NCBI GenBank assembly: GCA_044464485.1
Contig: JBIQLG010000001.1
Coordinates: forward strand, 1 to 64,000
Reading direction: 5' to 3'
DNA length: 64,000 nucleotides
Origin: Terrimesophilobacter sp044464485
GTDB taxonomy: Bacteria; Actinomycetota; Actinomycetes; Actinomycetales; Microbacteriaceae
The notes below the pieces were generated by a model. It was not told where the DNA came from. It searched no databases and saw only the letters and a program-made list of their open reading frames with translations. The position numbers and the translations under genes were made by a program. Numbering within the stretch: position 1 is the first letter of the stretch; each line of letters starts with the position of its first letter. Shown one piece after another: positions 33,712-42,443 of this stretch.

Positions 33712-34857
33712 TTACTTGCCGCCCTCCTTGAGGGTGACGGTGATGGGCTTGTAGTCCTTGCCCATGACGTCCACGCCGTCCGCCTTCAATTCGTCCAGAG
33801 CTTTCTGGATGTACTTGTTGGTGTGGGCGTCGGCGGGCGGATCACCGGAGATGATCGTCGCGCCGGTTTCGTTCTTCGTCGTCTTGGCGATGCCGACCGT
33901 GCGGTTCCACGCATCCTCATCGATGTAACCGATTCCGTGCGTGGACGGCCAGATCAGCTTGTTGACCTCGTTGGCCATCCACAACTGGTGGCTCGTGCCG
34001 AGCGTGGAACCCGCCGCGGTGACGATGTCCGCAGCCTTCTGCGGGTCGTTCATCGCGAAGATCCAGCCCTTGATGGAGGCCTTCAGGAACTTGACGGTGG
34101 TCTCCTCATACTTCGGGTCGCTCGCCAGCCGGTCGGCGTCCGCCCAGATGGAGTCCTGGAGCATACCGACGCCGACCTTGTTGTAGTCGATGACGTTGAT
34201 GTCCTCCGGCTGGTAGAGCTTGCCCGTTGCCGGGTTCACGCTTTCCAGAACCTGGGCGTACTCGTTGTACGTCATTGCCTGTGCGGCATCGATGTCGCCC
34301 TGCAGCATGCCGAGCATGTCGAACGCCTGGGTGACGAGAGTGATGTCATCCACGGTCAACCCTGCTTTTTGCAGGCCGGCGAAGATCTCCCACTCGTTGC
34401 CGTAACCCCAGCTTCCGACCGTGTGACCCTTGAAGTCTTCGACCGAGGTGATGTTCTTGTCTTTGAAGGAGATCTGCGTTGTTGCAGAACGCTCGAAGAT
34501 TTGAGCCACGTTGGTGATGTGCGCTCCCTGTTCGATGGAACCGAGCACCTTCGGAACCCAGGAGATGGCGTAGTCGGCTTCGCCGGAGGTCAGGGCATCC
34601 TGAGGAACAATGTCCGCCCCGCCTTCCTTGAGTGTGACGTCGAGACCCTCATCCTTGTAGTAACCCTGATCCAGAGCGGCGTAGTATCCGCTGAACTGGG
34701 CCTGGGCGAACCACTGGAGCTGCAGGGTGACGGGCGTCAGCGCGCCGTCGTCACCATTGTCGCTGGAGCCGCCTCCACCGGGCGGCGTGCAGCCGGTCAG
34801 CGCGAGAGCTGCTGCGGCGAAAATCGCGGCTCCCGTCAGTAATTTACGGTTGTGCAT
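33712..34857 (-). CDS. NMT1/THI5-type ABC substrate-binding lipoprotein
   Basis: 381 aa. Lipobox LTGC (Cys 23), then a Gly/Ser linker and an NMT1/THI5-like domain (LQLQWFAQAQFSGYYAALDQ, GYYKDEGLDVTLKEGG, VGSWGYGNEWEIFAGLQKAG). Relatives bind pyrimidine precursors, riboflavin, hydantoins or other small heterocycles. The pyrimidine-breakdown operon suggests a pyrimidine or hydantoin ligand; this is inference. A near-perfect AAGGAGGAAGCA ribosome site precedes the ATG, fitting high expression. Confidence 0.85.
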   Translation of the reverse strand: MHNRKLLTGAAIFAAAALALTGCTPPGGGGSSDNGDDGALTPVTLQLQWFAQAQFSGYYAALDQGYYKDEGLDVTLKEGGADIVPQDALTSGEADYAISWVPKVLGSIEQGAHITNVAQIFERSATTQISFKDKNITSVEDFKGHTVGSWGYGNEWEIFAGLQKAGLTVDDITLVTQAFDMLGMLQGDIDAAQAMTYNEYAQVLESVNPATGKLYQPEDINVIDYNKVGVGMLQDSIWADADRLASDPKYEETTVKFLKASIKGWIFAMNDPQKAADIVTAAGSTLGTSHQLWMANEVNKLIWPSTHGIGYIDEDAWNRTVGIAKTTKNETGATIISGDPPADAHTNKYIQKALDELKADGVDVMGKDYKPITVTLKEGGK

Positions 34858-34911
34858 TGCTTCCTCCTTGTTGGTACTTCTTTGGACACTGCAGGGTGAA
34901 ACACGGTGTGG

Positions 34912-35679
34912 TTAAGTTCCTCGGTTCCGCAGCACCCAGCGCTCGATGCCGAGGACTGCGAGGTAAAACACCAGGCCGAGGATGATGGAGCCGAGCACGT
35001 ATGCCCAGGCAAGCGGGTAGTTGCTCCCCGCGGCGGCGGTCGTGATCGATTTGCCGAGCCCGCCGATGGGGCCGCCGAAATATTCGGCGATGACCGCGGC
35101 GATGACCGCGAGCGAGGAGGCGATCCGAACGCCTGTGAAGATGAAGGGCAAAGCGGTAGGCAGAGTGACGGTGCCGATGGTCTGCCACGTGGTCGCCGCA
35201 TGCGCGCGCATGAGGTCGCGGTGGACGGGACGAACCTGACGCAAACCCTTGAGCGTGTTTACGTAGACGGGAACAAACACCGCGAGGGAGGCCACGAGCT
35301 GGCGAGCCGTCTGCTGGCTTGCGCTGAACATCCCGTAGAGCACGGGCGCGAGCGCGACGATCGGCAGAACCATCGCTGCGGCCACGACGGCAGAGCTGAG
35401 TTCGTCAATCGTGCGCACGAGCGACGCGATGATGGCGAGCAGGATGCCCAGCACCATGCCGATGAACAAGCCCACGAGCGCGTTGAAACCCGTGACGAGG
35501 GAGTTCGACCACACCGTCGGCCAGTTCTCGAAGAATTGGCCACCGATCGCGGTGGGACTCGGCAACACAAACGGTTTGATGTCGAGACCGATAACGGCCA
35601 GTTGCCAGATCAGGAGGGTGAACACGCCGAGAATCAGCGGAGGAAATGCCCCCTTAGTCGCCCCGAAGGTTGCTTTCAT
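34912..35679 (-). CDS. SsuC/TauC-type ABC permease (first of two)
   Basis: 255 aa, six predicted membrane helices. The cytoplasmic coupling segment is DLMRAHAATTWQTIGTVTLP, contacting the ATPase; IAEYFGGPIGGLGKSI is typical of the family. It starts 4 bp inside the ATPase gene end (ATGA). A second, longer permease lies upstream of the ATPase, so the channel is probably a heterodimer. Confidence 0.87.
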   Translation of the reverse strand: MKATFGATKGAFPPLILGVFTLLIWQLAVIGLDIKPFVLPSPTAIGGQFFENWPTVWSNSLVTGFNALVGLFIGMVLGILLAIIASLVRTIDELSSAVVAAAMVLPIVALAPVLYGMFSASQQTARQLVASLAVFVPVYVNTLKGLRQVRPVHRDLMRAHAATTWQTIGTVTLPTALPFIFTGVRIASSLAVIAAVIAEYFGGPIGGLGKSITTAAAGSNYPLAWAYVLGSIILGLVFYLAVLGIERWVLRNRGT

Positions 35680-36533
35680 CGGTTGTCCACTCCGAGCGCC
35701 GAGACGTCGGATGTGCCGTGCAGGTGCTCGCGCACCTCGCTGACTGCGGCAAAGAAGGTCTCGCTCTCGCGCAAATGGTCGGTGCGGTCACTTGCACCGC
35801 CGAGCCTGACATCCACAATGGCGCGGATGCGACCGGGGCGAGGAGACAGCACGACAACGCGGTTGGCCAGGAACACGGCCTCGGGGATCGAGTGGGTGAC
35901 GAAGACGACGGCCGCGCCGGTTTCCGCGCAAATGTGGGCCAGCTCTCCCTGCATGTGTTCGCGCGTCATTTCGTCGAGCGCGCCGAATGGCTCATCCATG
36001 AGGAGCAGATTGGGCTGTTCTGCGAGCGATCTGGCAATGGCGACGCGCTGTTGCATTCCACCCGAGAGCTGGTCGGGAAAGTTCTCCGCAAAGTCGGTGA
36101 GCCCCACGAGCGCGAGCAATTCATTCGAACGCTTTCTCCTTGCCGCTTTGCCCACTCGGTGCAATTGAAGCGGCAACTCGATGTTCTGGCGAACCGTGCG
36201 CCACGGAAGCAGTCCGGCCTGCTGAAATGCGATTCCGTAATCCTGATCGAGCCTGGCCTGCTGTGCTGTCTTGCCAAAGACCCTCAGTTCGCCGCTCGTG
36301 GGTTGGTCGAGGTCGGCAATGAGCCGCATGAGCGTGCTCTTGCCGCAACCGGACGGCCCAATGAGGGAAACGAATTCGCCGCGACCAACGGTGAGGTTGA
36401 TGTCCTCGAGCGCGACAACCTGTGCGCCGCGCTTGCCGGGGAACACCTTGCCCACATTGACGACGGTGACCGCAGCGTCGCTTCGTGACACTGCGGCCGC
36501 ATCGGTGCCGCTGGTCTCTGATTTCTGACCCAT
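35676..36533 (-). CDS. SsuB/TauB-type ABC transporter ATPase
   Basis: 285 aa. Walker A LIGPSGCGKSTLMRLIAD, Q-loop AFQQAGLLPWRTV, signature LSGGMQQRVAIARSLAE, Walker B LLLMDEPFGALDEMTRE, switch histidine in VVFVTHSIPEA. ATG 36533 is preceded by GTGAGG six bases upstream. GTG 36557, which overlaps the permease stop, is a possible start adding eight residues. Confidence 0.9.
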   Translation of the reverse strand: MGQKSETSGTDAAAVSRSDAAVTVVNVGKVFPGKRGAQVVALEDINLTVGRGEFVSLIGPSGCGKSTLMRLIADLDQPTSGELRVFGKTAQQARLDQDYGIAFQQAGLLPWRTVRQNIELPLQLHRVGKAARRKRSNELLALVGLTDFAENFPDQLSGGMQQRVAIARSLAEQPNLLLMDEPFGALDEMTREHMQGELAHICAETGAAVVFVTHSIPEAVFLANRVVVLSPRPGRIRAIVDVRLGGASDRTDHLRESETFFAAVSEVREHLHGTSDVSALGVDNR

Positions 36534-36553
36534 GCTTTTCCTCACTTTTGTCG

Positions 36554-37522
36554 TCACGCGTTCGTCTCCCCGCGGCGGTACCGGCGGACCGAGAGCGCGA
36601 GTATTCCCACGGCGCCGGCCGCAATGAGGCCGATAGCGACGGCCCCGAAAATGGGTGCCCACGGTTTGCCGGGGTCACCGCCGGCCGCACCGGCGAATTC
36701 GATGACCATGCGGCCGATGCCGCCCTTGAGTCCGATGGAGACTTCCGCGACAATCGTGCCGATCACCGCGTTCGCGGCGGCGAGCTGCAGCGCAGGAATC
36801 AGGTAGGGGATGCTCGCCGGAATGCGCAGCCGAATGAGGGTTTTCCACCATCCGACCCCGAAGGAGCGGAAGAGTTCGACGTGACTGGTGTCGGGGGAGT
36901 TGAGCCCCTGGAGTGCGCCGATCGAGACCGGGAAGAAGGCGAGGTAGCTCGCGATGAGCGCCACCGACATCCAGTTCTCCCAAATGAAGTCGCCGAATTG
37001 TATTTGCGCGCCCCAGCGGCGCACCAGTGGGGCGATGGCGATGAGTGGCACCGTTTGGCTCAGAATGATCCACGGCAGCACGGCGGATTGCGCGGTGCGA
37101 AAACGTTGCATCACGAGCGCCAGCAGCAGGCCGACGCTCACTCCGATGAGCCATCCCACGGCCGCGACGTAGAGCGAAAACTCGGATGCGTCGACGACGG
37201 CCTGCCACATGGCGATCGAGTTGCTTGCGCCGGTGAGCGGTTCCGCGAGGCGTTCGAACATCGTGGCAATGTGCGGCATCGACATGTCGTTTGTGCGCGG
37301 CAGGATCGTGATGTCGCCGATCGCGAACCCTTTTTCCGGGCCGAGAAACTTGTAAAGCTCCCAGAGCACGCCCACAAGCACGATCCCGAGCGCACCGAGC
37401 ACCGCTTTGCGCCAGGTTGCGATGCGGCTCGTTCGCGACGTGCGAGAGGGGCGTCGCTTGCCGGATTTGCCCGGCGAGGGCGATGCCGTCTCAAGCTGCA
37501 TCGTGGGGGTGGACGTCGTCAT
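36554..37522 (-). CDS. ABC permease (second of two)
   Basis: 322 aa. A long positively charged N-terminus rich in Arg/Ser/Thr (first about 35 residues) precedes about six to seven helices. The ATPase-contact loop is VELFRSFGVGWWKTLIRLRIP, followed by IVAEVSIGLKGGIGRM. It starts 2 bp after the LLM gene stop, so enzyme and transporter are coupled. Homologous to the 34912-35679 permease in its second half but clearly longer. Confidence 0.86.
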   Translation of the reverse strand: MTTSTPTMQLETASPSPGKSGKRRPSRTSRTSRIATWRKAVLGALGIVLVGVLWELYKFLGPEKGFAIGDITILPRTNDMSMPHIATMFERLAEPLTGASNSIAMWQAVVDASEFSLYVAAVGWLIGVSVGLLLALVMQRFRTAQSAVLPWIILSQTVPLIAIAPLVRRWGAQIQFGDFIWENWMSVALIASYLAFFPVSIGALQGLNSPDTSHVELFRSFGVGWWKTLIRLRIPASIPYLIPALQLAAANAVIGTIVAEVSIGLKGGIGRMVIEFAGAAGGDPGKPWAPIFGAVAIGLIAAGAVGILALSVRRYRRGETNA

Positions 37523-37524
37523 GC

Positions 37525-38541
37525 TTACGCCTTGGCCACAACATGCTCGGAGAGAGCCGGAATCACACTCTCCCCGTACACGCGAAGGGTTTCTTCCTTG
37601 TTGTCGTGCTGAAGATATCCCGCGAACTGGTCGACGCCCATGTCTTTGAGCACCTTGAGCTTCTCGATGTGGTCTTCTGCGGTGCCGAGCAGGCAGAACC
37701 GGTCGACGATTTCATCCGGCACGAAGTCGGCGTGCGTGTTGCCCGCCTGACCGTGCTGGTTGTAGTCGTAGCCTTCGCGACCCTTGATGTAATCCGTGAG
37801 CGCTTTCGGCACTGCCGAGCCTTCGCCGTATTTGGCGACGATGTCGGCGACGTGGTTCCCCACCATCCCACCGAACCACCGGCACTGGTCGCGCATGTGC
37901 GTGGTGTCGTCGCCGATGTACATGGGCGCGGCGACGCAGATTTTGACCGATTCGGGGTCTCGCCCCGCGGCTCTTGCCGCGTCGCGCACGGTCTTGATCA
38001 TCCACTCGGCGACGTCGAGATCCGCCATTTGAAGAATGAACCCATCGCCCACCTCGCCGGTGAGTTTGAGTGCGAGCGGACCGTATGCCGCGACCCAGAC
38101 GTCGAGCGCGGAGCCTTTGCTCCATGGAAACTGCAGGGTGGCTCCGTTGTACTCAACCGATCGCGAGTTCGCCAGTTCGCGGATGACGTGGATCGATTCG
38201 CGCAGCGTTTTCAGGTTGGTGGGCGCGCCGTTTGTCACCCGCACGGCGGAGTCGCCTCGACCGATTCCGCAGATGGTGCGGTTTCCGTACATTTCGTTTA
38301 GAGTCGCGTACACGGAGGCGGTCACCGTCCAGTCGCGGGTTGCCGGGTTGGTGACCATCGGTCCCACCATCACGCGGTGCGTTTCCGCCAGAATCTTGCT
38401 GTAGATGACGTAGGGCTCCTGCCACAACAGGTGCGAGTCGAACGTCCACACGTGGCTGAATCCGTGCGCTTCCGCTAACTTGGCCAGTTGCACTGTTCGT
38501 GCCGACGGGGGATTGGTCTGGAGTACTGCGCCGAAATCCAT
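37525..38541 (-). CDS. LLM-class F420/FMN oxidoreductase in the pyrimidine-degradation operon
   Basis: 338 aa. Luciferase-like TIM-barrel protein: FGAVLQTNPPSARTVQLAKL, SHVWTFDSHLLWQEPY, VGPMVTNPATRDWTVTASVY, CGIGRGDSAVRVTNGAP. It resembles the group TIGRFAMs calls F420-dependent oxidoreductase, CPS_4043 family (recalled, not searched), often found beside dihydropyrimidinase genes. No biochemical role is established to my knowledge. Since no dihydropyrimidine dehydrogenase is seen in the operon, reduction of uracil/thymine with F420H2 (or FMNH2) is a reasonable hypothesis. The flavin-dependent uracil oxygenase RutA is a distant relative, but other Rut genes are absent here. Confidence 0.8.
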   Translation of the reverse strand: MDFGAVLQTNPPSARTVQLAKLAEAHGFSHVWTFDSHLLWQEPYVIYSKILAETHRVMVGPMVTNPATRDWTVTASVYATLNEMYGNRTICGIGRGDSAVRVTNGAPTNLKTLRESIHVIRELANSRSVEYNGATLQFPWSKGSALDVWVAAYGPLALKLTGEVGDGFILQMADLDVAEWMIKTVRDAARAAGRDPESVKICVAAPMYIGDDTTHMRDQCRWFGGMVGNHVADIVAKYGEGSAVPKALTDYIKGREGYDYNQHGQAGNTHADFVPDEIVDRFCLLGTAEDHIEKLKVLKDMGVDQFAGYLQHDNKEETLRVYGESVIPALSEHVVAKA

Positions 38542-38584
38542 GCGTTCCTCTGCTGTGGTCGGTACCGGTGTGGTGGGTTGCTGG

Positions 38585-40018
38585 TCAGGTGAGGTACTGG
38601 GAAAGGCCGCGCTTGAAGAACTTTCCGTCGCCGGCCTTTCCGAGATATTCGTTGTTGTCGACGATGACTTTTCCGCGGGAGAGCACGGTGTCGACGTGGC
38701 CGTCGATCTCGTATCCTTCCCAGGCCGAGTAGTCCATGTTCATGTGGTGCGCTTTGCCTACCCCGATGGAGGTGTGCCCCTTGGGGTCGTAGATGACGAT
38801 GTCGCCGTCCGCTCCCGGCTGAATCACGCCCTTCTTGCCGTACATGCCGAACATGCGCGCCGGGGTCGTCGAGGTGACTTCCACCCAGCGTTCCAGCGTG
38901 ATGTTGCCGTCGACGACCCCCTGATACAGCAGGTCCATACGGTTTTCCACCGACCCGATGCCGTTGGGGATCTTGGAGAAGTCGCCGATGCCCATGTCTT
39001 TCTGGCCCTTCATGCAGAACGGGCAGTGATCGGTCGAGACCATCTGGATGTCGTTGGTGCGCAGGCTCTGCCACATGTGATGCTGGTGACCTTCCGCGCG
39101 CGACCGGAGGGGCGTGGAGCACACCCATTTGGCTCCCTCGAAGTCACCCCATTCCTTGCTTGTGGCACCGAGTTGTTCCTCCAGCGAAAGGTAGAGGTAC
39201 TGCGGGCACGTCTCTCCAAAGACGTTTTGTCCCTGATCCCTGGCCGCCGCAATCTGTTCGACGGCCTGTTTGGCGCTCACGTGCACGATGTACAGTGGCG
39301 CTCCCGTGAGATTTGCGATCATGATCGCGCGGTGGGTGGCCTCCTCCTCCGCCTGCCAGGGGCGCGTGAGCCCGTGATAGTACGGGGTGGTGTTGCCTGC
39401 TGCGATGGCCTGCTGCACGAGCACGTCGATGACGGCACCGTTCTCGGCGTGCATCATCATCATGGCGCCGAGCTCCGCACCTTTTTGGAATGCGCGGAGG
39501 ATCTGCCCGTCGTCCGACAGAAAAACGCCCTTGTAGGCCATGAACAGCTTGAAGCTCGAGACGCCTTCCTTGACGAGTTCGTCCATCGCCGTGAGCGAGG
39601 TGTCCTGAATGTCGGAGAGGATTTGATGGAACCCGTAGTCGATGGCGCAGTTCCCCGCCGCCTTCTCGTGCCACGCCTTGTACTGGTCGAGCACGTTTTC
39701 GCCGGCATATTGCACGACGAAGTCGACGATGCTCGTCGTTCCGCCCCATGCGGCCGCGCGCGTTCCCGTCTCGAAGGTGTCGCTCGCGAACGTGCCGCCG
39801 AAGGGCATCTCCATGTGCGTGTGAGCGTCGATGCCGCCGGGAATCACATATTTGCCCTTGGCATCGATGACCGTGTCAACGTTCTTTTCGATCTCGAACC
39901 CCAGGAGGCTGGACCCCGGCGCGAGCACCGCGGCGATGGTTTCCCCGTCGATGAGGACGTCGGCCTGGGCGGTTCCGGTGGAGTTGACGACGGTTCCGTT
40001 TTTGATGAGGGTTTTCAT
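38585..40018 (-). CDS. Dihydropyrimidinase / D-hydantoinase
   Basis: 477 aa cyclic amidase that hydrolyses dihydrouracil and dihydrothymine (or 5-substituted hydantoins) to N-carbamoyl amino acids. Binuclear metal ligands are visible: H66 and H68 in GGIDAHTHMEMPFGG, the carboxylated lysine K157 in SSFKLFMAYKG, His in MMMMHAENG and YIVHVSAKQA, and Asp in VSTDHCPFC. Length is typical. A good AAGGAG site precedes ATG 40018. The following LLM gene and preceding amidase suggest the pyrimidine role rather than an industrial hydantoinase role. Confidence 0.93.
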   Translation of the reverse strand: MKTLIKNGTVVNSTGTAQADVLIDGETIAAVLAPGSSLLGFEIEKNVDTVIDAKGKYVIPGGIDAHTHMEMPFGGTFASDTFETGTRAAAWGGTTSIVDFVVQYAGENVLDQYKAWHEKAAGNCAIDYGFHQILSDIQDTSLTAMDELVKEGVSSFKLFMAYKGVFLSDDGQILRAFQKGAELGAMMMMHAENGAVIDVLVQQAIAAGNTTPYYHGLTRPWQAEEEATHRAIMIANLTGAPLYIVHVSAKQAVEQIAAARDQGQNVFGETCPQYLYLSLEEQLGATSKEWGDFEGAKWVCSTPLRSRAEGHQHHMWQSLRTNDIQMVSTDHCPFCMKGQKDMGIGDFSKIPNGIGSVENRMDLLYQGVVDGNITLERWVEVTSTTPARMFGMYGKKGVIQPGADGDIVIYDPKGHTSIGVGKAHHMNMDYSAWEGYEIDGHVDTVLSRGKVIVDNNEYLGKAGDGKFFKRGLSQYLT

Positions 40019-40057
40019 CCGCTGCTCCTTTGCAGAAATTTTGGCTGGTCTCGGCGT

Positions 40058-40921
40058 CTACGGCTTCGGAATCGACGTGTACGAGTCCGGCCGACGGTCG
40101 CGATAAAACTGCCAGTCGTCGCGCATCTGGCGCACCATATCCATGTCGATGTCGCGAATGAGCACCTCTTCGTCTGTGCCGGAACCGCGCTCCCCGACAA
40201 AGTTTCCACGAGGGTCGATGATCTGGCTGGTTCCGTAGAAGTCGACAGCGAGTTCCCCGTATTCGTTGTCTTCGCGGCCAACCCGGTTGGGTTGCAGCAC
40301 GAAGTATCCGTTCGCAACGGCCGCCGCGGGGCCCTCGACCTCCCAGAGCCGGTTGGAAAGGCCGGGCTTCGTGGCGTTGGGGTTGAAGACCATCTCGGCG
40401 CCGTTCAAACCGAGCTCGCGCCATCCTTCGGGGAAGTGGCGGTCGTAGCAAATGTAGAGTCCGACCTTGCCGACTGCGGTGTCGAAGACGGGGTAGCCCT
40501 GATTGCCCGGGCGGAAGTAGAACTTCTCCCAGAAGCGGTCCAGGTGCGGAATGTGGTGTTTGCGGTACTGGCCGAGGATCGTGCCGTCAGAGTCCACGAT
40601 GACCGCCGTGTTGTAGTACAGGCCCGGCATCTCTTCTTCGTAGATGGGAAGAATCATGACCATGTTCAGCTCTTTCGCGAGCTTCGCGAAGCGTTGCACG
40701 ATGGGGCCATCGGAGGGTTCCGCGTAAGCGTAGTACTTCTTGTCTTCCGTGATGCCGAAGTATGGGCCGTAAAAGAGCTCCTGGAAGCAAATGATTTGGG
40801 CACCCTCTTCAGCGGCATCGCGAGCGAACTTCTCGTGCTTGTCGAGCATCGATTCTTTGTCGCCCGTCCACGTTGTTTGCGTTATCGCCGCGCGAACGAT
40901 GTTCGATCCACTGTCACTCAT
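40058..40921 (-). CDS. Beta-ureidopropionase / N-carbamoyl amidase (nitrilase family)
   Basis: 287 aa. Cleaves N-carbamoyl-beta-alanine to beta-alanine, CO2 and ammonia. Nitrilase triad: E48 (CFQELF), K121 (YRKHHIPH) and C158 (LYICYDRHFPE). It heads the operon and is divergent from the MocR regulator. ATG 40921 has a GGAGG site six bases upstream. N-carbamoylputrescine amidase is a close relative, but the adjacent dihydropyrimidinase argues for the pyrimidine pathway. Confidence 0.9.
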   Translation of the reverse strand: MSDSGSNIVRAAITQTTWTGDKESMLDKHEKFARDAAEEGAQIICFQELFYGPYFGITEDKKYYAYAEPSDGPIVQRFAKLAKELNMVMILPIYEEEMPGLYYNTAVIVDSDGTILGQYRKHHIPHLDRFWEKFYFRPGNQGYPVFDTAVGKVGLYICYDRHFPEGWRELGLNGAEMVFNPNATKPGLSNRLWEVEGPAAAVANGYFVLQPNRVGREDNEYGELAVDFYGTSQIIDPRGNFVGERGSGTDEEVLIRDIDMDMVRQMRDDWQFYRDRRPDSYTSIPKP

Positions 40922-40968
40922 TGAAGCCTCCAGCTCAGGGCGCCATTACCCTTATTGTTACTCTGTCG

Positions 40969-40982
40969 CCTAAACATTTAGG
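40969..40982. promoter_or_regulatory. 14-bp inverted repeat, candidate MocR operator
   Basis: CCTAAA-CA-TTTAGG is perfectly symmetric in its 6-bp arms. It lies between the divergent amidase operon and the MocR gene, in a locally AT-rich patch that should hold both promoters. GntR/MocR factors commonly bind such sites next to their own gene. A -10-like CATAAT for the regulator is at 41012-41017. Confidence 0.5.
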
Positions 40983-41047
40983 TTTTGTGTTATTGCATGT
41001 CGTACAGTCTTCATAATGTCTCTGAAATCCATTCGAAGCAAGTGAGA

Positions 41048-42415
41048 ATGACAAACTTGATCGATGACATCGAGGGTCGCACCCCCGTGGAGATTTCTAC
41101 GTGCATCGGCCGTCTCATCACCTCGGGTCAGCTCGCGCCGGGGCATCGGCTTCCGACGGTCCGGGGTCTGGCAGAAAAGCTCGGCATCAGCCCCGCTACG
41201 GTGAGTCACGCGTGGAAAGCGCTCGCGGCCGCCGGCCTCATCGAATCGCACGGGCGCAACGGTTCCTTCGTGCGGCGCACGGATGCCCCGGATCGATCCT
41301 CCTTCAGCCAGCCGCGATCAGATTCAAGCGGGTTGCCTCGGCTGGACCTCTCCCGAGGAACTCCCGACCCGCAGTTGCTTCCGAGTCTCGGGCGCGCACT
41401 CACGCGCGTGTCTCATCGCGCAGAGACCGCGGGCTACATGGAACTTCCGGTGATTCCCGAACTGTTGGAACTGCTCGCCGAATCCTGGCCGTACCCGGTG
41501 GAGTCCATCACGATAGTCAACGGCGCCCTCGACGCGATTTCCCGAAGCATCGAGCAGGTCACCCGCTTCGGCGATCGCGTCATTGTGGAGAGTCCCGGTT
41601 TTCCGCCGTTCTTCGATTTGCTGAAGCGTCTCGGGCTCGTGGCGGTGCCGGTGGAACTCGATGGCCTGGGGATCGTGCCCGAATCTCTCGCGGCCGCGCT
41701 GAAACAATCTCCGTCGCTCATCATCCTGCAGCCGCGAGCACACAATCCCACGGGTGTCTCCATGACTCGGGAGCGTGCGAAGAAGCTCGCGACGCTCATC
41801 GGCGACGGTACGATGCACGCCCACGTCGTGGTGATCGAAGACGATCATTCCGGCGACATCACAGTGGCGCCCGACGTGAGCCTCGGCACATGGATTCCCG
41901 ACCGCGTGCTGCATGTGCGCAGCTATTCGAAGTCGCATGGGCCAGATCTTCGCATTGCCGCGCTGGGGGGTCCGCGAGTTCACCTGAATGCGATCGAGTC
42001 GCGACGGATGCTCGGCCCGGGATGGACGAGCCGAATGCTGCAGACGATTCTGCATGATCTGCTCACCTCTTCGGAGAGCATCGCGCAGGTTGCGGATGCC
42101 GGGCGCGTGTACTTCTCGCGGCAAAAGGCGTTCCGCGAGGCGCTGGGGGAGCGTGGGCTGCACATCCCCCAGGCGGATGGGATCAACGCATGGATTCCCG
42201 TCGATGACGAGCGCGACGCGATCTTGCAACTCGCGGCACGCGGAATTGGGGTTGCGGGCGGTTCTCCCTTTTTTGCGACGGAGTCGCCGCAGGACTATGT
42301 GCGCGTAACCGCTGGCGTGATTTCCCGAAACGTCGGCGACGTCGCGAAGGCGCTCGCGGCGGCAGCGCGCGCCGAGACCTCGGTATCGCCGGATCTCACG
42401 GCGCGCTGGGCATAG
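41048..42415 (+). CDS. MocR-family transcriptional regulator (GntR HTH plus aminotransferase domain)
   Basis: 455 aa from ATG 41048. N-terminal GntR winged helix (about residues 10-75: LPTVRGLAEKLGISPATVSH, AWKALAAAGLIESHGRNGSF). A C-terminal class-I aminotransferase-like domain senses PLP-linked ligands: INGAL-like TIVNGALDAISR, PRAHNPTGVSMTRERAK, and RVLHVRSYSKSHGPDLRIAA with the PLP lysine in SYSKS. It diverges from the pyrimidine operon and is the likely regulator. The ligand may be beta-alanine-PLP or a pyrimidine intermediate (inference). Earlier in-frame starts (from 40985) would run through the promoter region and are disfavoured. Confidence 0.87.
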   Translation: MTNLIDDIEGRTPVEISTCIGRLITSGQLAPGHRLPTVRGLAEKLGISPATVSHAWKALAAAGLIESHGRNGSFVRRTDAPDRSSFSQPRSDSSGLPRLDLSRGTPDPQLLPSLGRALTRVSHRAETAGYMELPVIPELLELLAESWPYPVESITIVNGALDAISRSIEQVTRFGDRVIVESPGFPPFFDLLKRLGLVAVPVELDGLGIVPESLAAALKQSPSLIILQPRAHNPTGVSMTRERAKKLATLIGDGTMHAHVVVIEDDHSGDITVAPDVSLGTWIPDRVLHVRSYSKSHGPDLRIAALGGPRVHLNAIESRRMLGPGWTSRMLQTILHDLLTSSESIAQVADAGRVYFSRQKAFREALGERGLHIPQADGINAWIPVDDERDAILQLAARGIGVAGGSPFFATESPQDYVRVTAGVISRNVGDVAKALAAAARAETSVSPDLTARWA

Positions 42416-42443
42416 CTGCGGCGGGCTCGCGCACGCGTTGTGC

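Noticed and set aside
37525..40921. Rut pathway (RutA-type uracil oxygenase) as an explanation for the LLM gene
   Set aside because: No RutB-F partners are present, and dihydropyrimidinase and ureidopropionase belong to the reductive route.
38480..40924. 814-aa plus-strand frame opposite the pyrimidine enzymes
   Set aside because: Runs antisense to two genes with complete active sites; no plausible start signal.
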